From the NCBI RefSeq assembly GCF_002078875.1, contig NC_034424.1, forward strand, positions 5,379,566 to 5,443,565: a stretch of DNA of 64,000 nt. Direction: 5' to 3'. Origin of the DNA: Numida meleagris. Lineage: Eukaryota > Chordata > Aves > Galliformes > Numididae. The notes below the pieces were generated by a model that was not told the origin of the DNA, did no database searches, and worked only from the letters and a program-made list of their open reading frames with translations. Shown here piece by piece: positions 38,626 through 49,026 of the stretch; within the stretch, counting starts at the first letter, position 1; each line of letters starts with the position of its first letter. Position numbers and translations under genes: made by a program.

Positions 38626-39119
38626 GGGTCCTCTCTGGATGATGGAGCTTTTAGCGTGTCCTGGGCTGTATGAGCAGGGCTGGATCCTCAGCCCATGGGG
38701 CTCAGTCATGCTGTGCTATCACGGCCCAGTGCCCCATCTCCATGGATCCCGGGGAGGGGGAGACAGCAGGCGGGGGCCCCGCTGCCCACACGGCTCCTTT
38801 AAGAAGCCCACAACCAGCTCCAGGAACACGAGCTCAAGGTCACAGTGGGAAACCTGCGGACTTGGCAGCGAGGAGAGGAGAGCGGGCGGAGGGAAGGAGG
38901 AGGGAGGAGGGAAACAGCCAGGGATAAAACTCAAATTCTGGAAGGGGAGAGGGGACGGGGGGGGAGCAGGGAGGTGGGTGCAGGGGGTCCCACCCAGGGG
39001 TGCCCAACTGTGGCACCTCGAGGCCCCGTGCCGTGTCCCCCGGTGCGGTGCCCTGAAGCCCTCTGGGAGGTTTGGGGTTACCAAAGGCACTGGGAATGAG
39101 ACAGCTACTCCTGGTCCGG

Positions 39120-39370
39120 GTTTGGAGATGCCCGATTTTAATTTTCATCAGCAGAATTAATCTACGGAGCCGTTCCCCCTCCCCTCCTCCCCCCTCCCCT
39201 TCCTTTCCTCGTTGGTTTCGACGGAGAATTTGATCACTTCTCCCAGGAGCTCGGCACCATTAACATTCACTCCTGGCGTGCGCGAGCTGCGCTGCATCGC
39301 CAAGCGCATCGCCGGCTGCAGGCTGTGGGATGTGGGCACCGGCTGCGACCCCCGCGAGCAGCCCCAGCCC
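39120..39370. promoter_or_regulatory. Candidate regulatory element, CpG-rich on its right
   Basis: GATTTTAATTTTCATCAGC and AGAATTAATCTACGG precede a CT-rich run and a CpG-rich block to 39,370. One short plus-strand frame reads through it but shows no domain. Possible developmental enhancer or promoter. Confidence 0.3.
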
Positions 39371-39743
39371 TTGGCCTGGCACCGTCCTCACCCCCACTGC
39401 AGCCGGGGAGGGGCTGATTTATTTCTGTGCCCATTCTCTTGTAGGAAAATGAAGGGCACGGCGTAGGACCAGGGGGTGCTGCCCTTCCCCTGCTTCCAGC
39501 CAGCCTTGGGCTCAGGTCTGGAGGGTCCTGGCCTCAGGGTTTGCTCTGCAGCCACTGGGACACCTGGGCTGCCCGATACAATGCAAGCCACAAAGTGCTG
39601 TGGGGGTAGGACCCAAATCTTGCATGGTTTCATGTTCTAAGGGATGCAGAGTGGTCACCCTGGGCTGCCCCAGAGTTGCATAAAGTTGTGGACTTTGTTT
39701 TTTTTTTTTTTCTTTAATAAAGGTTAATAAAGAATTAACTCCT
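39371..39743. other. Intergenic, T-tract near its end
   Basis: No gene seen. A T-rich run at 39,698-39,714 followed by TAATAAAG words leads into the hexamer array. Confidence 0.5.
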
Positions 39744-40120
39744 TATTGTTGTCATTATTACTATCACTATCACTGTTACCATTACCATTACCATTGCCAT
39801 TGCTATTGCTATTGCTACTATTGCTATTCCTATTGCTACTATTGCTACAATTCCCACTTCCACTCCCACTCCCATTCCTATTCTCATTCCTATTCCTATT
39901 CCTATTCCTACTATTCCTATTCCTATTCCTATTCCCATCCTCATTCTCATTCCTATTCCCCCTATTCCTATTCCTACTATTCCATTCCCATTCCCATTCC
40001 CATTCCCAATCCTATTCCTATTCCTATTCCCATTCCTGTTCCCTATTCCTATTCCTATTCCTATTCCTATTCCTATTCCTATTCCTGTTCCTATTCCTAT
40101 TCCTATTCAAATTCCTATCC
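39744..40120. repeat. Degenerate hexamer microsatellite, about 380 bp
   Basis: Starts as TCACTA/CCATTA units, changes to TGCTAT units and then to long TTCCTA runs. Unit length is mostly six. The resulting frames are Leu/Phe/Ser-rich on plus and Ile/Gly/Met-rich on minus and are not coding. It is not the telomeric CCCTAA repeat. Confidence 0.93.
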
Positions 40121-40384
40121 CAAATCACTGCCCCTTGTATGACTCGCAGTGTCCCTAACACCTGCACAGCCCCAGCTGGGGTGATGCCCTCCGGCACTGA
40201 GGTGCTCCCTGTGCTGCAGCAGCAGCAGGAGTTCCCTCATCCCCTCCATCAGTGTGGGGCTGCATCCTCCCCATGTACGGATGAAGCCCATTTTTCTCCT
40301 TTCTGGCTATGGCCCCATGCACTGAGCCCAACCATGCTGCTCCTCGAGGGCATGGAGGCATTCACTGAAGTGAGAAGCCAAGCG

Positions 40385-40475
40385 CTTTCTTTTTAGCCTC
40401 GCTTTAACAAGTATTAATTAACAAGAGAGTAAACACTAATGCCAAAATGACACAAACTGCATTGCTTGAAACGAA
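40385..40475. promoter_or_regulatory. Candidate conserved non-coding element
   Basis: AAGTATTAATTAACAAGAG and GTAAACACTAATGCC place a TTAATTAA palindrome beside a forkhead-like GTAAACA. Enhancer-like by composition; small and isolated. Confidence 0.3.
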
Positions 40476-41003
40476 TGTTTGGGACCTGTCTGTGCCGGGA
40501 TTTACAGCTGTGTGGGTTAATGGGTGCTAAATCACTGCTCAAACTGCAAGAAGCCAAGCTGGTGAGGGGATGGCTCAGGCCGGCATTGGCTTCTCAGGGT
40601 GCTGGGGCTGTGCTGGGCTGTGCCATGCCACGACCTCCTCGGGTGGGAGGTGTGGACCCGCTCGGTGCTTGGAGCAATGGTGCCCCCACCCAGCGATGGC
40701 TTTAACCATAGAGTGCTGCAAGAGCGACCAGAGAGTCACCCTTGCCTACAGCCAACCTCCGACACATGCGGGCACAGGGGAGGCCAGGGGATGAAGGCAG
40801 GGGCTCACACCTCTTGAGAGGGGCTAAGATCTGCCCAGGAAGGCAGGCACTCAGGACAGATCCGGGCCAGGTTTTCTTTCTCCTTTCTTTGCTATCATTC
40901 AGGCTAGGACGCTGCTGCCTGCCCACGCGCTGCCCCAGCCAGTCCTGCTCCAGGCTGAGCTGCACAGCCAGCACGAGCTGGCACTGGGAACTGGGAAACT
41001 GCT

Positions 41004-41149
41004 TCATGTGCACACTGCATCCTCTCAGTGCACACACTGCATCCTCCCACTGCACACTGCATCCTCCCTGTGCACACATTGCATCCTCCCACCAACCACT
41101 ACATTCTCTCACTGTGCATTGCATCCTCCTCAATGTGTTCACTGCACAT
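41004..41149 (+). repeat. Minisatellite, ~20-22 bp units
   Basis: About seven diverged copies of a unit like GCACACTGCATCCTCCCACT, with unit length varying between roughly 18 and 24 bp. Produces His/Cys/Ser repeat frames without meaning. Confidence 0.85.
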
Positions 41150-41344
41150 TAACTGGGGCAGGACCACAACAATGCATGGAGGGCACTGGTTCCCCCATTC
41201 CCTCCATGCTGGGAGCGTTCCCCTTCACCCTGGGTGCTCAGCCCCATTTTGGAGGGCTGGGAAGGGGAGGGCTGTGGGGGCTGCAGGGCTGGAAGCTCTT
41301 GCTCTGGGGGTCAGCTCCCCGCGCATCGCCTCACCGTGCCGTTC

Positions 41345-41500
41345 TGCGGCGCCTTGCTTCCTATCATGGAATTTTAATTTGGTTAGTTGAGTTCTTTAAA
41401 CAGTGTGAACTTGCTAAGTGCTTTGCATATTTTATACTCATGAGTAACATTTATCAAACAGAAAGTACAATTAATCAAATAAGGAGCTTTTGTAACCCGG
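41345..41500. promoter_or_regulatory. Candidate conserved non-coding element
   Basis: A strongly AT-rich island in GC-rich flanks: GGAATTTTAATTTGG, TTCTTTAAACAGTGTG, CTTTGCATATTTTATAC, ACAATTAATCAAATAAGG. Multiple homeodomain, POU and TALE-like words. It is not a simple repeat, unlike the DNA that follows. One of the better enhancer candidates in the desert. Confidence 0.4.
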
Positions 41501-41587
41501 AGCGGTTTCCCTTCGCCCTCTTCTCACCCTCAACATCCCCTTCTCCCCATGCCACTGCCCCACACCACAGCCAGGGCACGAGGGGCC

Positions 41588-42230
41588 ATATGGATACACA
41601 TATATACCAATACATATGCACAGATATATAGATATATATACACAGATATACATATTGAAAGTATTTTATGTATGTATAGATATATTTATACGTGTGCACA
41701 TGTACATATATACACATATATCCATGTGCCTATATCGAACTACTGTGTAAATACACATGTAGGTAGGCATGGTGTGTATGGTATGGTGTACATGTATGTA
41801 TGTACATAGAATGATAGAATCACAGAATATCCCGAGCTGGAAGGGGCCCACAAGAATCACTGAGTCCAGCTCCTGGCTACATGCATATATGTGTAAGTGT
41901 ATACATGTGTGTACTTGTATATATGTACTTATATGTGTAGGTATGTACATACATGTATCTGTAAATATACATATAAGTGCAAGAATATCCATATGTGTAT
42001 ATGTATACATACATGTATGTCTAAGTATGTGTGTGTAGATATATAAACGTATAAGAATATACCTGTACACATAAGTATATATGTGTCCATACATATATAC
42101 ATGGTCCAGTTACACTGTGTGTATATATATATCCATGCACACATATACACAGTATTATATTCATAATATTATACACACAGTCTATAGAGAGAATTGATGT
42201 ATACGCACTGCATTAGCTAATAACCAGTAT
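41588..42230. repeat. Complex TA/CA microsatellite block
   Basis: ATATATACACA, ATGTATGTATGT and TATATGTGTA words over about 640 bp, interrupted by a short CR1 remnant (41,806-41,880). Highly unstable type of DNA; both flanks of the CR1 piece continue the same repeat. Confidence 0.92.
41806..41880 (-). mobile_element. CR1 3'-end remnant inside a microsatellite
   Basis: 'atagaatgatagaatcacag' then 'gagctggaaggggccca' and 'actgagtccagctcctgg' are the reverse complement of an avian CR1 3' end. Only about 75 bp remain. It sits inside the TA-rich block. Confidence 0.85.
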
Positions 42231-42239
42231 CTGGCAGCT

Positions 42240-42336
42240 ATCACCTACCATCTAGATGGCATATAGTATATAACATACAGCATAGAGCATATAGTATATA
42301 GCATATAGTGGATAACATATGGCATAGAGCACATAG
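42240..42336. repeat. CATATAG-type short tandem repeat running into a gap
   Basis: Repeated CATATAGTATA / CATAGAGCATA words run straight into the run of N. The repeat probably continues into the missing sequence and caused the assembly break. Confidence 0.85.
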
Positions 42337-42742
42337 NNNNNNNNNNNNNNNNNNNNNNNNNNNNNNNNNNNNNNNNNNNNNNNNNNNNNNNNNNNNNNNN
42401 NNNNNNNNNNNNNNNNNNNNNNNNNNNNNNNNNNNNNNNNNNNNNNNNNNNNNNNNNNNNNNNNNNNNNNNNNNNNNNNNNNNNNNNNNNNNNNNNNNNN
42501 NNNNNNNNNNNNNNNNNNNNNNNNNNNNNNNNNNNNNNNNNNNNNNNNNNNNNNNNNNNNNNNNNNNNNNNNNNNNNNNNNNNNNNNNNNNNNNNNNNNN
42601 NNNNNNNNNNNNNNNNNNNNNNNNNNNNNNNNNNNNNNNNNNNNNNNNNNNNNNNNNNNNNNNNNNNNNNNNNNNNNNNNNNNNNNNNNNNNNNNNNNNN
42701 NNNNNNNNNNNNNNNNNNNNNNNNNNNNNNNNNNNNNNNNNN
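42337..42742. other. Assembly gap (406 N)
   Basis: Unsequenced. Its left edge is a short tandem repeat and its right edge is GC-rich unique sequence. The true length may differ from the number of N. Confidence 1.
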
Positions 42743-43159
42743 GCGCGTTGGCGGCTCCCAGCAGCACAGGGACAGCGCTGACCTAATTTGTTGCGACGTC
42801 CCGAACCCGCAGCCGTGCAGTGCTGGAGGAGTGGGAACGCGGCCATGGGGCAGCATGTATGGGGCACGGGATCCCCTGTGTCCCCCAGATTGTTGGCACC
42901 TAAATGGGGCCTGCGTCTTGCTGATCACTGGGAACAACGCATGCGGCTCTGGTCACCTCACCTCCAAACGGTAGCATGAGATTAATTAGAATTAATTAAT
43001 CAGAAAAGGGTAATAGGGGTGATTAAGCACCTGGGGAAAAAAAAAATCCTGAATGTTGCAGCAATGGTGATTGCCTCGAATGGGAGGGGAGTGAGAGGGG
43101 TGGGGACGCGGTCTGGGGGGGTCAGTGAGTGGGGATCACACAGAGATTGGGGCTGGGAA
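42743..43159. other. Intergenic, no gene seen
   Basis: A GC-rich start, then an AT-rich patch at 42,978-43,020 (GATTAATTAGAATTAATTAA). No coding potential. The patch has three closely spaced TTAATTA-type homeodomain words. Confidence 0.5.
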
Positions 43160-43738
43160 GAGGATAAAAAGGAAAGGGAAAGGACAAAAAAGGGAAAGGA
43201 AATGGGAAGGAAAGGGAAAAGTGGAAGGGGAAAAAAAGGGTAAGGGAAAGGAGAAAAAGAAGCAAAAAGGGAAGGGGAAAGGGAAAAAGGGAAAGGGAAG
43301 GAGAAAGGAAAGAGGAAAAAGATAAAGAGGAAGAGAAGGGGAAAGGGGAAAAGGGTAAGGGGAAAGGGGAAATGAGAAAAGAGAAAGGGGAAAAGGGAAA
43401 CGAGAAAAGGGATAGGGGAAAAGGGAAATAGGAAAGGGAAGGGAAGGGGGAAGGGAAAAGGGAAAGGGAAAAGGAAAGGAAAAAAAGGAGAAAGGAAAGG
43501 AAAGAGAAAAGGGAAAAGGAAAAAGGGAAAGGAAAGGAATAAGGAAGGGAAGGGGAAAAGGGAAAAGAGTAAAGAAAAGGAAAAAAGGAAAAACGGAAAA
43601 GGGAAAAGGGAAAAAGGAAAAGGGAAAAGGGAAAAGGGAAAGGAAAGGAATAAGGAAGGGAAGGGGAAAAGGGTAAAGAAAAGGAAAAAAGGAAAAAGGA
43701 AAAAGGGGAAAGGGAAAAGGGAAAAGCGAAAAGGAAAG
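43160..43738. repeat. Polypurine (GGGAAA)n-like tract, about 580 bp
   Basis: The plus strand is almost entirely purine, built of GGGAAA/AAAGGG/GGAAAA units with no fixed period; only scattered pyrimidines interrupt it. It ends where the NTMT1 CpG island begins. It yields Lys/Gly/Glu frames on plus and Phe/Pro/Ser/Leu frames of up to 427 codons on minus, which are artefacts. Confidence 0.95.
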
Positions 43739-44045
43739 GCTCGAGGAGTTGCCCAGCCCTCGGCCGGGGCCGTGCCACGCTGCCCTGCTCCCACCCGGCT
43801 TCGCACTCAGGGCCGAGAGCCGCACACGGAGCGGGGCACAGCGCGTCGCAGGCGGCCGCGCCGGGGGGCTGGGGGCACGCAGAGGTGTTCTGCGCGGTGA
43901 CGGGCGCCGACGGCCGCAAGCCGCGCCTCGCTCCGTCCGTCCGGTGAGAGCCGGGGGACGCTCCCCGCGGCCCGGCCCCGCGGCGCTGCCGCTGCCCACT
44001 CGCGGGAGGCGGCGGCGTTCGTCCGGCGGCGGCACGGCGGGACAA

Positions 44046-44064
44046 CAGCGCCCCCTGGCGGCCT
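44046..44064 (-). promoter_or_regulatory. CTCF motif, minus orientation
   Basis: Read on the minus strand, AGGCCGCCAGGGGGCGCTG departs from the vertebrate CTCF consensus (TGGCCACCAGGGGGCGCTA) only at weakly constrained positions. It sits in the NTMT1 CpG island and points left, toward the gene desert. Confidence 0.75.
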
Positions 44065-44144
44065 TGCTGGGGCACGGCGTCCCGAGGGCGGTCGGCGCGG
44101 CGGTGTGGGGGCGGAGCTTCCGCCGCCCGCCTCCGAGACGCGGC

Positions 44145-44309
44145 NNNNNNNNNNNNNNNNNNNNNNNNNNNNNNNNNNNNNNNNNNNNNNNNNNNNNNNN
44201 NNNNNNNNNNNNNNNNNNNNNNNNNNNNNNNNNNNNNNNNNNNNNNNNNNNNNNNNNNNNNNNNNNNNNNNNNNNNNNNNNNNNNNNNNNNNNNNNNNNN
44301 NNNNNNNNN
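44145..44309. other. Assembly gap (165 N)
   Basis: Falls in the CpG island upstream of NTMT1, a GC-extreme context in which gaps are common. Part of the NTMT1 promoter or first exon may be missing. Confidence 1.
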
Positions 44310-44505
44310 CCCGCGGGCCCCAAACCCTCAGTGCCGCCTTCCCCACGGCCCTCCCGACCAACAGCCGGGGTTCCTGGGCCCCCCCCCCCGCAGCCCCAGA
44401 GCCGGGCAGAGGCCTGCACCTGCGGGTGGGAGCACCAGGGCCTGTGTCACCTGTCATCGCTATGAGCGCTGCGGACTGCACAGAGCAGGTGGCAGCAGCA
44501 GGGCC

Positions 44506-44708
44506 GGGGGGGGGGGGGGGGGCACGCACCGACACCCGTGTCCCACCCCCACCAAATCAGGCGGTTCCCCCGCTACGTGCAGCTCTCTGACCCTCTGCCC
44601 CCATACACGGGGCTGTGGGGCAGCCCCAGCCGTGCCCTTGGTGGGGGGGGGGGGCAGCCCTCACCTCCCTCTCTTTGGGGCTGCCCTCACCTCCCTCTCT
44701 TTGGGGCT
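44506..44708. repeat. G-runs and a 26-bp tandem duplication
   Basis: Runs of 17 G (44,506-44,522) and about 13 G (near 44,642-44,654) flank ordinary sequence. A 26-bp unit starting GCCCTCACCTCCCTCTC is then duplicated in tandem (44,657-44,682 and 44,683-44,708). Located in the presumed NTMT1 intron 1. Confidence 0.85.
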
Positions 44709-45568
44709 GCCGTGCAGTTCTTTAGGACTCCAATTGCGTTCTTTGTTCCCTTAGGTCAGAGCACAGCCACGCTGGAGCTCGGGGGCTGAGCTGTGTAGGA
44801 CCCTGTGAGAACCTCCTCCGCTGCCACAGGAAAGGTTTTGTGTCTCACGGGGTTTCTGCCGGCAGATTCAAGCCACGCGTGCCATAGATTGCCTTATTTG
44901 TGAAGGTGTTTGAAGTCCTCGAATTTAGCCTTTGGCCACCTTAAATCTCGCTTCTAATCCCCAGCGCAGTTAATCACATCCACAGTGGTTTGAATTATGG
45001 GATGTCTGGAGGGGATTTATAGCTTGTATTGCTGATTATACCTTGACTTTATTATATTGCACATATATCTAACTTGTGGTCACGGCTGAGATTTACAGTC
45101 CTCAGGTAGGTGCTTAGGAGAACTTTTAGCAACTCCCGATGTAATTGGAAGTGACTGATGGGGCTGTCACTGCAGATAAACACGTAATCTGTGAAACATT
45201 AATGCTCTTAAATTGGAGAGAGGAGGCAGAAAAGGTGAAAAGGTTGGGGCAGCCCTCAAAGGAAAAAATGGGGTATTGCTGAGCAAGACTGAGGCATCCC
45301 TGCCTGGGAGACTCTGAAAACACTTTGGTCCTTCTTGCTTTTTCTGCTCCCCAGGAGGATTTTAGGGTTTAGCCCTGGTCAGGGGGTGGTAAAGGGGTGT
45401 CAGCCCCAAGTCAGGGTGCTCACAGAGCTGATCCCCATGGCCGTGGCACTGACAAGGGGAGGGTGGTGGTGCCATGCTTCTGGGGGGCTCACTGGGAGCC
45501 CTGCATGGTGGGGGACTTTGTGTCAGGGGCTGCTCTGAGCTGTGATTTCTCCCCCCTTGGAGGAGCAG
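44709..45568 (+). other. Presumed NTMT1 intron 1
   Basis: No coding. The left part (about 44,900-45,240) is AT-rich and unlike the GC-rich flanks. The right end is a pyrimidine tract leading to GGAGCAG at 45,562-45,568, a plausible acceptor for the exon that carries the NTMT1 start codon. Confidence 0.5.
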
Positions 45569-45602
45569 TGAGTCCCACGAGGGCGCGTGACCCCCGGCCA
45601 GC

Positions 45603-46818
45603 ATGACAAGCGAGGTGGTGGAGAACGAGTTTGAGTTTTACTCCAAGGCAGAGAAGTACTGGAAGGACGTGCCCGCCACAGTGGATGGCATGCTGGGGGG
45701 CTACGGCCACATCTCCAGCATCGACATCAACAGCTCCAGGAAATTCCTGCAGCGGTTTTTGCGGGTAGGTGGCATGGGTTGACGTGCTTCCCAGAGCCCT
45801 GTTCTCTTCCCAGTGTAGAGCTGGGCTCTTCCCTTGTTGCTGCTCTGTGGGCTCCCACGTGGTCGCCCCATTTCTCTGAGCTCAGCCCCTCACCCTTGTT
45901 GCTCCAGGATGGCCCCAACCGAACAGGAACAACCCGCGCCCTGGACTGTGGGGCCGGCATCGGCCGCATCACCAAGCGGCTGCTGCTGCCCCTCTTCAAG
46001 ACAGTGGACATGGTGGATGTGACCGAGGACTTCCTCACCAAGGCCAAGAGCTACCTGGGGGAGGAGGGCAGGCGGGTGCGCAACTACTTCTGCTGCGGCC
46101 TCCAGGACTTCAGCCCTGAGCCCAATTCCTACGATGTCATCTGGATCCAGTGGGTCATCGGTGAGAGTGTCACTTGGCTTTGCAGGGTCTTGCTTGCCTG
46201 TCCTTCATCCCCAGGTGCCCCACATGCACAGGGAGGGGTGTGAGGAGAGCTGGGGCTGTTGTAGGCATTAGCATTGCAGCCCGGCTGGGTAGGGGGCCTG
46301 ACCCCCAGAGGGGCAGTGGGAGGGCATTGCACTGTAGCATCTTTTCCCCCCGACTCTTTGGCCAGGGCAGAGAGGTGTGGGTTGGACAGAGTGAGGACTG
46401 ACCCCCCGGGACGCGGGTTGAACATCCCCAAGCTTTCCATTGCTGAAATATTTGTCTGCCTGGATCAGGAGGGATCCCAGCTGTAGCCTCCCCTTCTCCT
46501 CCCTTCATACAACATGCTGCCTGGGGGTCCTGCACCCACTAACATCTGCTTTGCCCCCCAGGACACCTCACTGACAACCACCTCTCCGACTTCCTGAAGC
46601 GGTGCCGCGCCGGCCTGCGGCCCAATGGCATCGTGGTCATCAAGGACAACATGGCTCAGGAAGGTGTCATCATGGACGATGTGGACAGCAGCGTCTGCCG
46701 GGACCTGGATGTGGTCCGTAAGATCATCCGCCGGGCCGGGCTGCACCTCCTGGCTGAGGAGCGCCAGGAGAACTTCCCCGATGAGATTTACCACGTCTAC
46801 ACCTTTGCCATGAGATGA
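45603..46818 (+). CDS. NTMT1: N-terminal Xaa-Pro-Lys N-methyltransferase 1
   Basis: Transfers methyl groups from S-adenosylmethionine to the alpha-amino group of proteins exposing an X-Pro-Lys N-terminus (for example RCC1 and CENP-A in mammals); nuclear and cytosolic. Coding exons are 45,603-45,764, 45,908-46,160 and 46,562-46,818. Introns have GT/AG ends (donors GTAGGT and GTGAGA), phases 0 and 1. They join to 223 codons, the same length as human NTMT1. Residues known to contact SAM in the human enzyme are present at the same numbers (G69, R74 in the motif DCGAGIGR, D91, L119, Q135), as are catalytic H140 and D180. The start is the first ATG after a good acceptor and matches the conserved N-terminus MTSEV. 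It converges with ASB6. A GC-rich 5' leader begins near 45,569. Confidence 0.97.
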
Positions 46819-47050
46819 AGGTGCCTGGTGACAGGAGAAGGTCTCTCCAGGACCAGGACAGCGGTTCCTGCCGGGGCCAGGAGGGGTGAGGACTGTGCCT
46901 TCACCACGGGGCTGCGCATGGCAGGGAGGGCGTTGTGACTCCGTCTGCCTGGGGCTGGTGGTGAGGACGAGGCTTCGTCTTCCAAGCTGCTGCTGTTTGT
47001 GAAAAGAGGTGTTTGCCAAATACATTTTCCTGCTGTTGGACTTAACACAC
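46819..47050 (+). other. NTMT1 3' untranslated region (approximate)
   Basis: Non-coding DNA after the TGA. The nearest poly(A)-signal-like word is AATACA at 47,019-47,024, a known minor variant, followed by GT-rich sequence. No AATAAA lies close, so the true end could be farther right. Confidence 0.35.
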
Positions 47051-47714
47051 GTGGGCTTTGTCGGATGCAGTGTGTTGGCTCAATGCTGCACCCAGGGATC
47101 TGTATGCAGATGCCTGACACTGGTGGGAGCAGGAGAGTCCCCCCCTGCAAGAGATGTGCTCCTTGGGCACCTGCAGGTTGCTCCCTGCTTGTGAGCAGGG
47201 CTGGATTCCCTTCCTTGCTTGGGTGTTTGCCCCATTCCCACTCACGAACTCACTGTGGCTTACAGAAGTGAGGGCTGAAATCAGCACCAAGTTGGGTATG
47301 GCAAACAGGAGTAATCTCTGCCACTGCCTTATGGTAGGCTGTAGGTTGTGGGGCTCTGAGAAGGGCCTCCTATAAACCCACAAGCAGCTCTCCCACACAT
47401 GCAGCAAAACAAGTGGCAGACATAATCCTGGGTCCCCCACCTCCTGCTTAAACGCTGCAATGCTGCAGCTGCCCCCTGGCTTTTAACAGCCCACACTCCT
47501 CCTCTCCCACAGCCAGAGCATTTCTGCCCAAGTCCAGCCACTGGCTTGTGCCCACCTAATGCACCACAACTCTGCTAACACTGGCCCAACTGCTCACCCA
47601 GGGCTGAGCCCACACAGAGCTGCTGCCGCCCGTCCCTTGCGATTCCTCCCCAGCCAGCAGCCAGCTGGAGCCCTTGCTTCCACCCTGACTCTCCTGCAGA
47701 AGAAACAGCACCTT
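47051..47714. other. Gap between convergent gene ends
   Basis: No exon recognised. It contains a partial CTCF-like core (AGCTGCCCCCTGG near 47,467-47,479) lacking the rest of the motif. Likely transcription-termination space between NTMT1 and ASB6. Confidence 0.5.
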
Positions 47715-49026
47715 GCTGGTATTTAAAAGGCCTTGTTTAATTGCTCATTTTCCATTCCAGACAGCAGGGAAGTATTTTATCACATTATTTTATATTTTTC
47801 AAAACATCGATTCATCAAGATGCACAGCTTCTAATTCCACATAGTGGGAAAAGGTAAAAAACAGATGCCACCAGGAGGGGCAATGTGGAGAGACAACTCT
47901 TCTGCAATCAAGTGCCTGTGGATCCCAGATCCACTTGCTATAAACATCTGCTCAGAGTAGATTTCTTCCTGTTCTGCATCTGCTCCCCATGACAAACAAA
48001 AACAACAAAAAATGGGGGAGGGGGCTCAGCTTTACAGTGTCTTCTGCACTTCACAAGGAAGCAGATGCCTCTGATGGGGAGACAGATGGCTGTGACAGGC
48101 TGGGACCTTCCTGCACAGCCCCAAAAGTTGGGGCTCCCAGTAGCAGCTTGGCAGGAAAACTCCCATTGCAGCCCTGCTGCAATTTCTTGTCCCTGGGAAA
48201 GAGGCACTGAAGATCAAAGTTCAGCATGCAATCACCAAAGGAAAGAGAAGCAGGTAAAAGGAACAGGGAGGAGCAAGGAACTGAGGAGACAGCTGCCCAT
48301 TCCTCATCCTTGCACAAGAATACACCATGAAGCCAAGGAACAGCCACTTGTCTGCTCATTTTGGAGTCCAGCATTGCTGAGGCACCCTTTGTGGATCGTG
48401 CTCTGTGCTGAGTGGATTCAGTCCTCTTGGCAAAAGCTCTGAGGGCGCTGAGCAGCCAGGCTGCTAGCCCAACTTCCCCATGTCCCCTCCAAGTTCCTGG
48501 TTTTAGAAGCCCAGGGGAATGAGGAAGGCATCCACGGCCAGGCAGAGATGCAGGACTGTGGCTGCTTCCACTGACAGAACAGGAGGGCAAGGATGCCAGC
48601 ACTCCCCTGCACATTGCTGCTCAGTTCCTGGGACAGGCAACATCTCTCAGCATCCCGAGCCATCTCACCATGCTGCCACTCACTCATGGCACTGCTTCAC
48701 CCACCCTGCAGCCAGAGTGGACACCTGTACAGTCAAACCATCCTCCTGGTCTCACCACTTCTCTTACAAATCCACATTCTTTCACCTTGGAAAGGTGAAT
48801 CCACCTTTTAAACCACCCTTCTCCCGCAGTGTCCAGCTCCCCGCTGCCCAGGAGCCCTCTTCACCCCCGGGGCCCTGCCCAACTCCCTGCAACGTATTTT
48901 AAAGCCACGAGACCTCCACAGACGTGCATGCAGCATTGTGCACAAAAAAAGCACACCCCTGAAAAATCAGCAGACGCACCACGGGCAGAATTGGTCAAGC
49001 CATTGGCACAGGGACAGCAGTACCTC
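47715..49026 (-). other. ASB6 3' untranslated region (approximate)
   Basis: On the minus strand this follows the ASB6 stop codon for about 1.3 kb without another conserved frame. A poly(A) signal ATTAAA reads on the minus strand at 47,741-47,736, which would place cleavage near 47,715. The end is inferred. Confidence 0.5.

Larger units (their letters stand above)
43739..44620 (+). promoter_or_regulatory. CpG island, probable NTMT1 promoter
   Basis: Very CpG-dense DNA on both sides of a 165-N gap, 1-1.9 kb upstream of the NTMT1 start codon. A donor-like CCGTCCG/GTGAGAG at 43,943/43,944 could end a non-coding first exon spliced to the acceptor near 45,568. The exact start site is not determinable, and the gap may hide part of it. 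Confidence 0.6.
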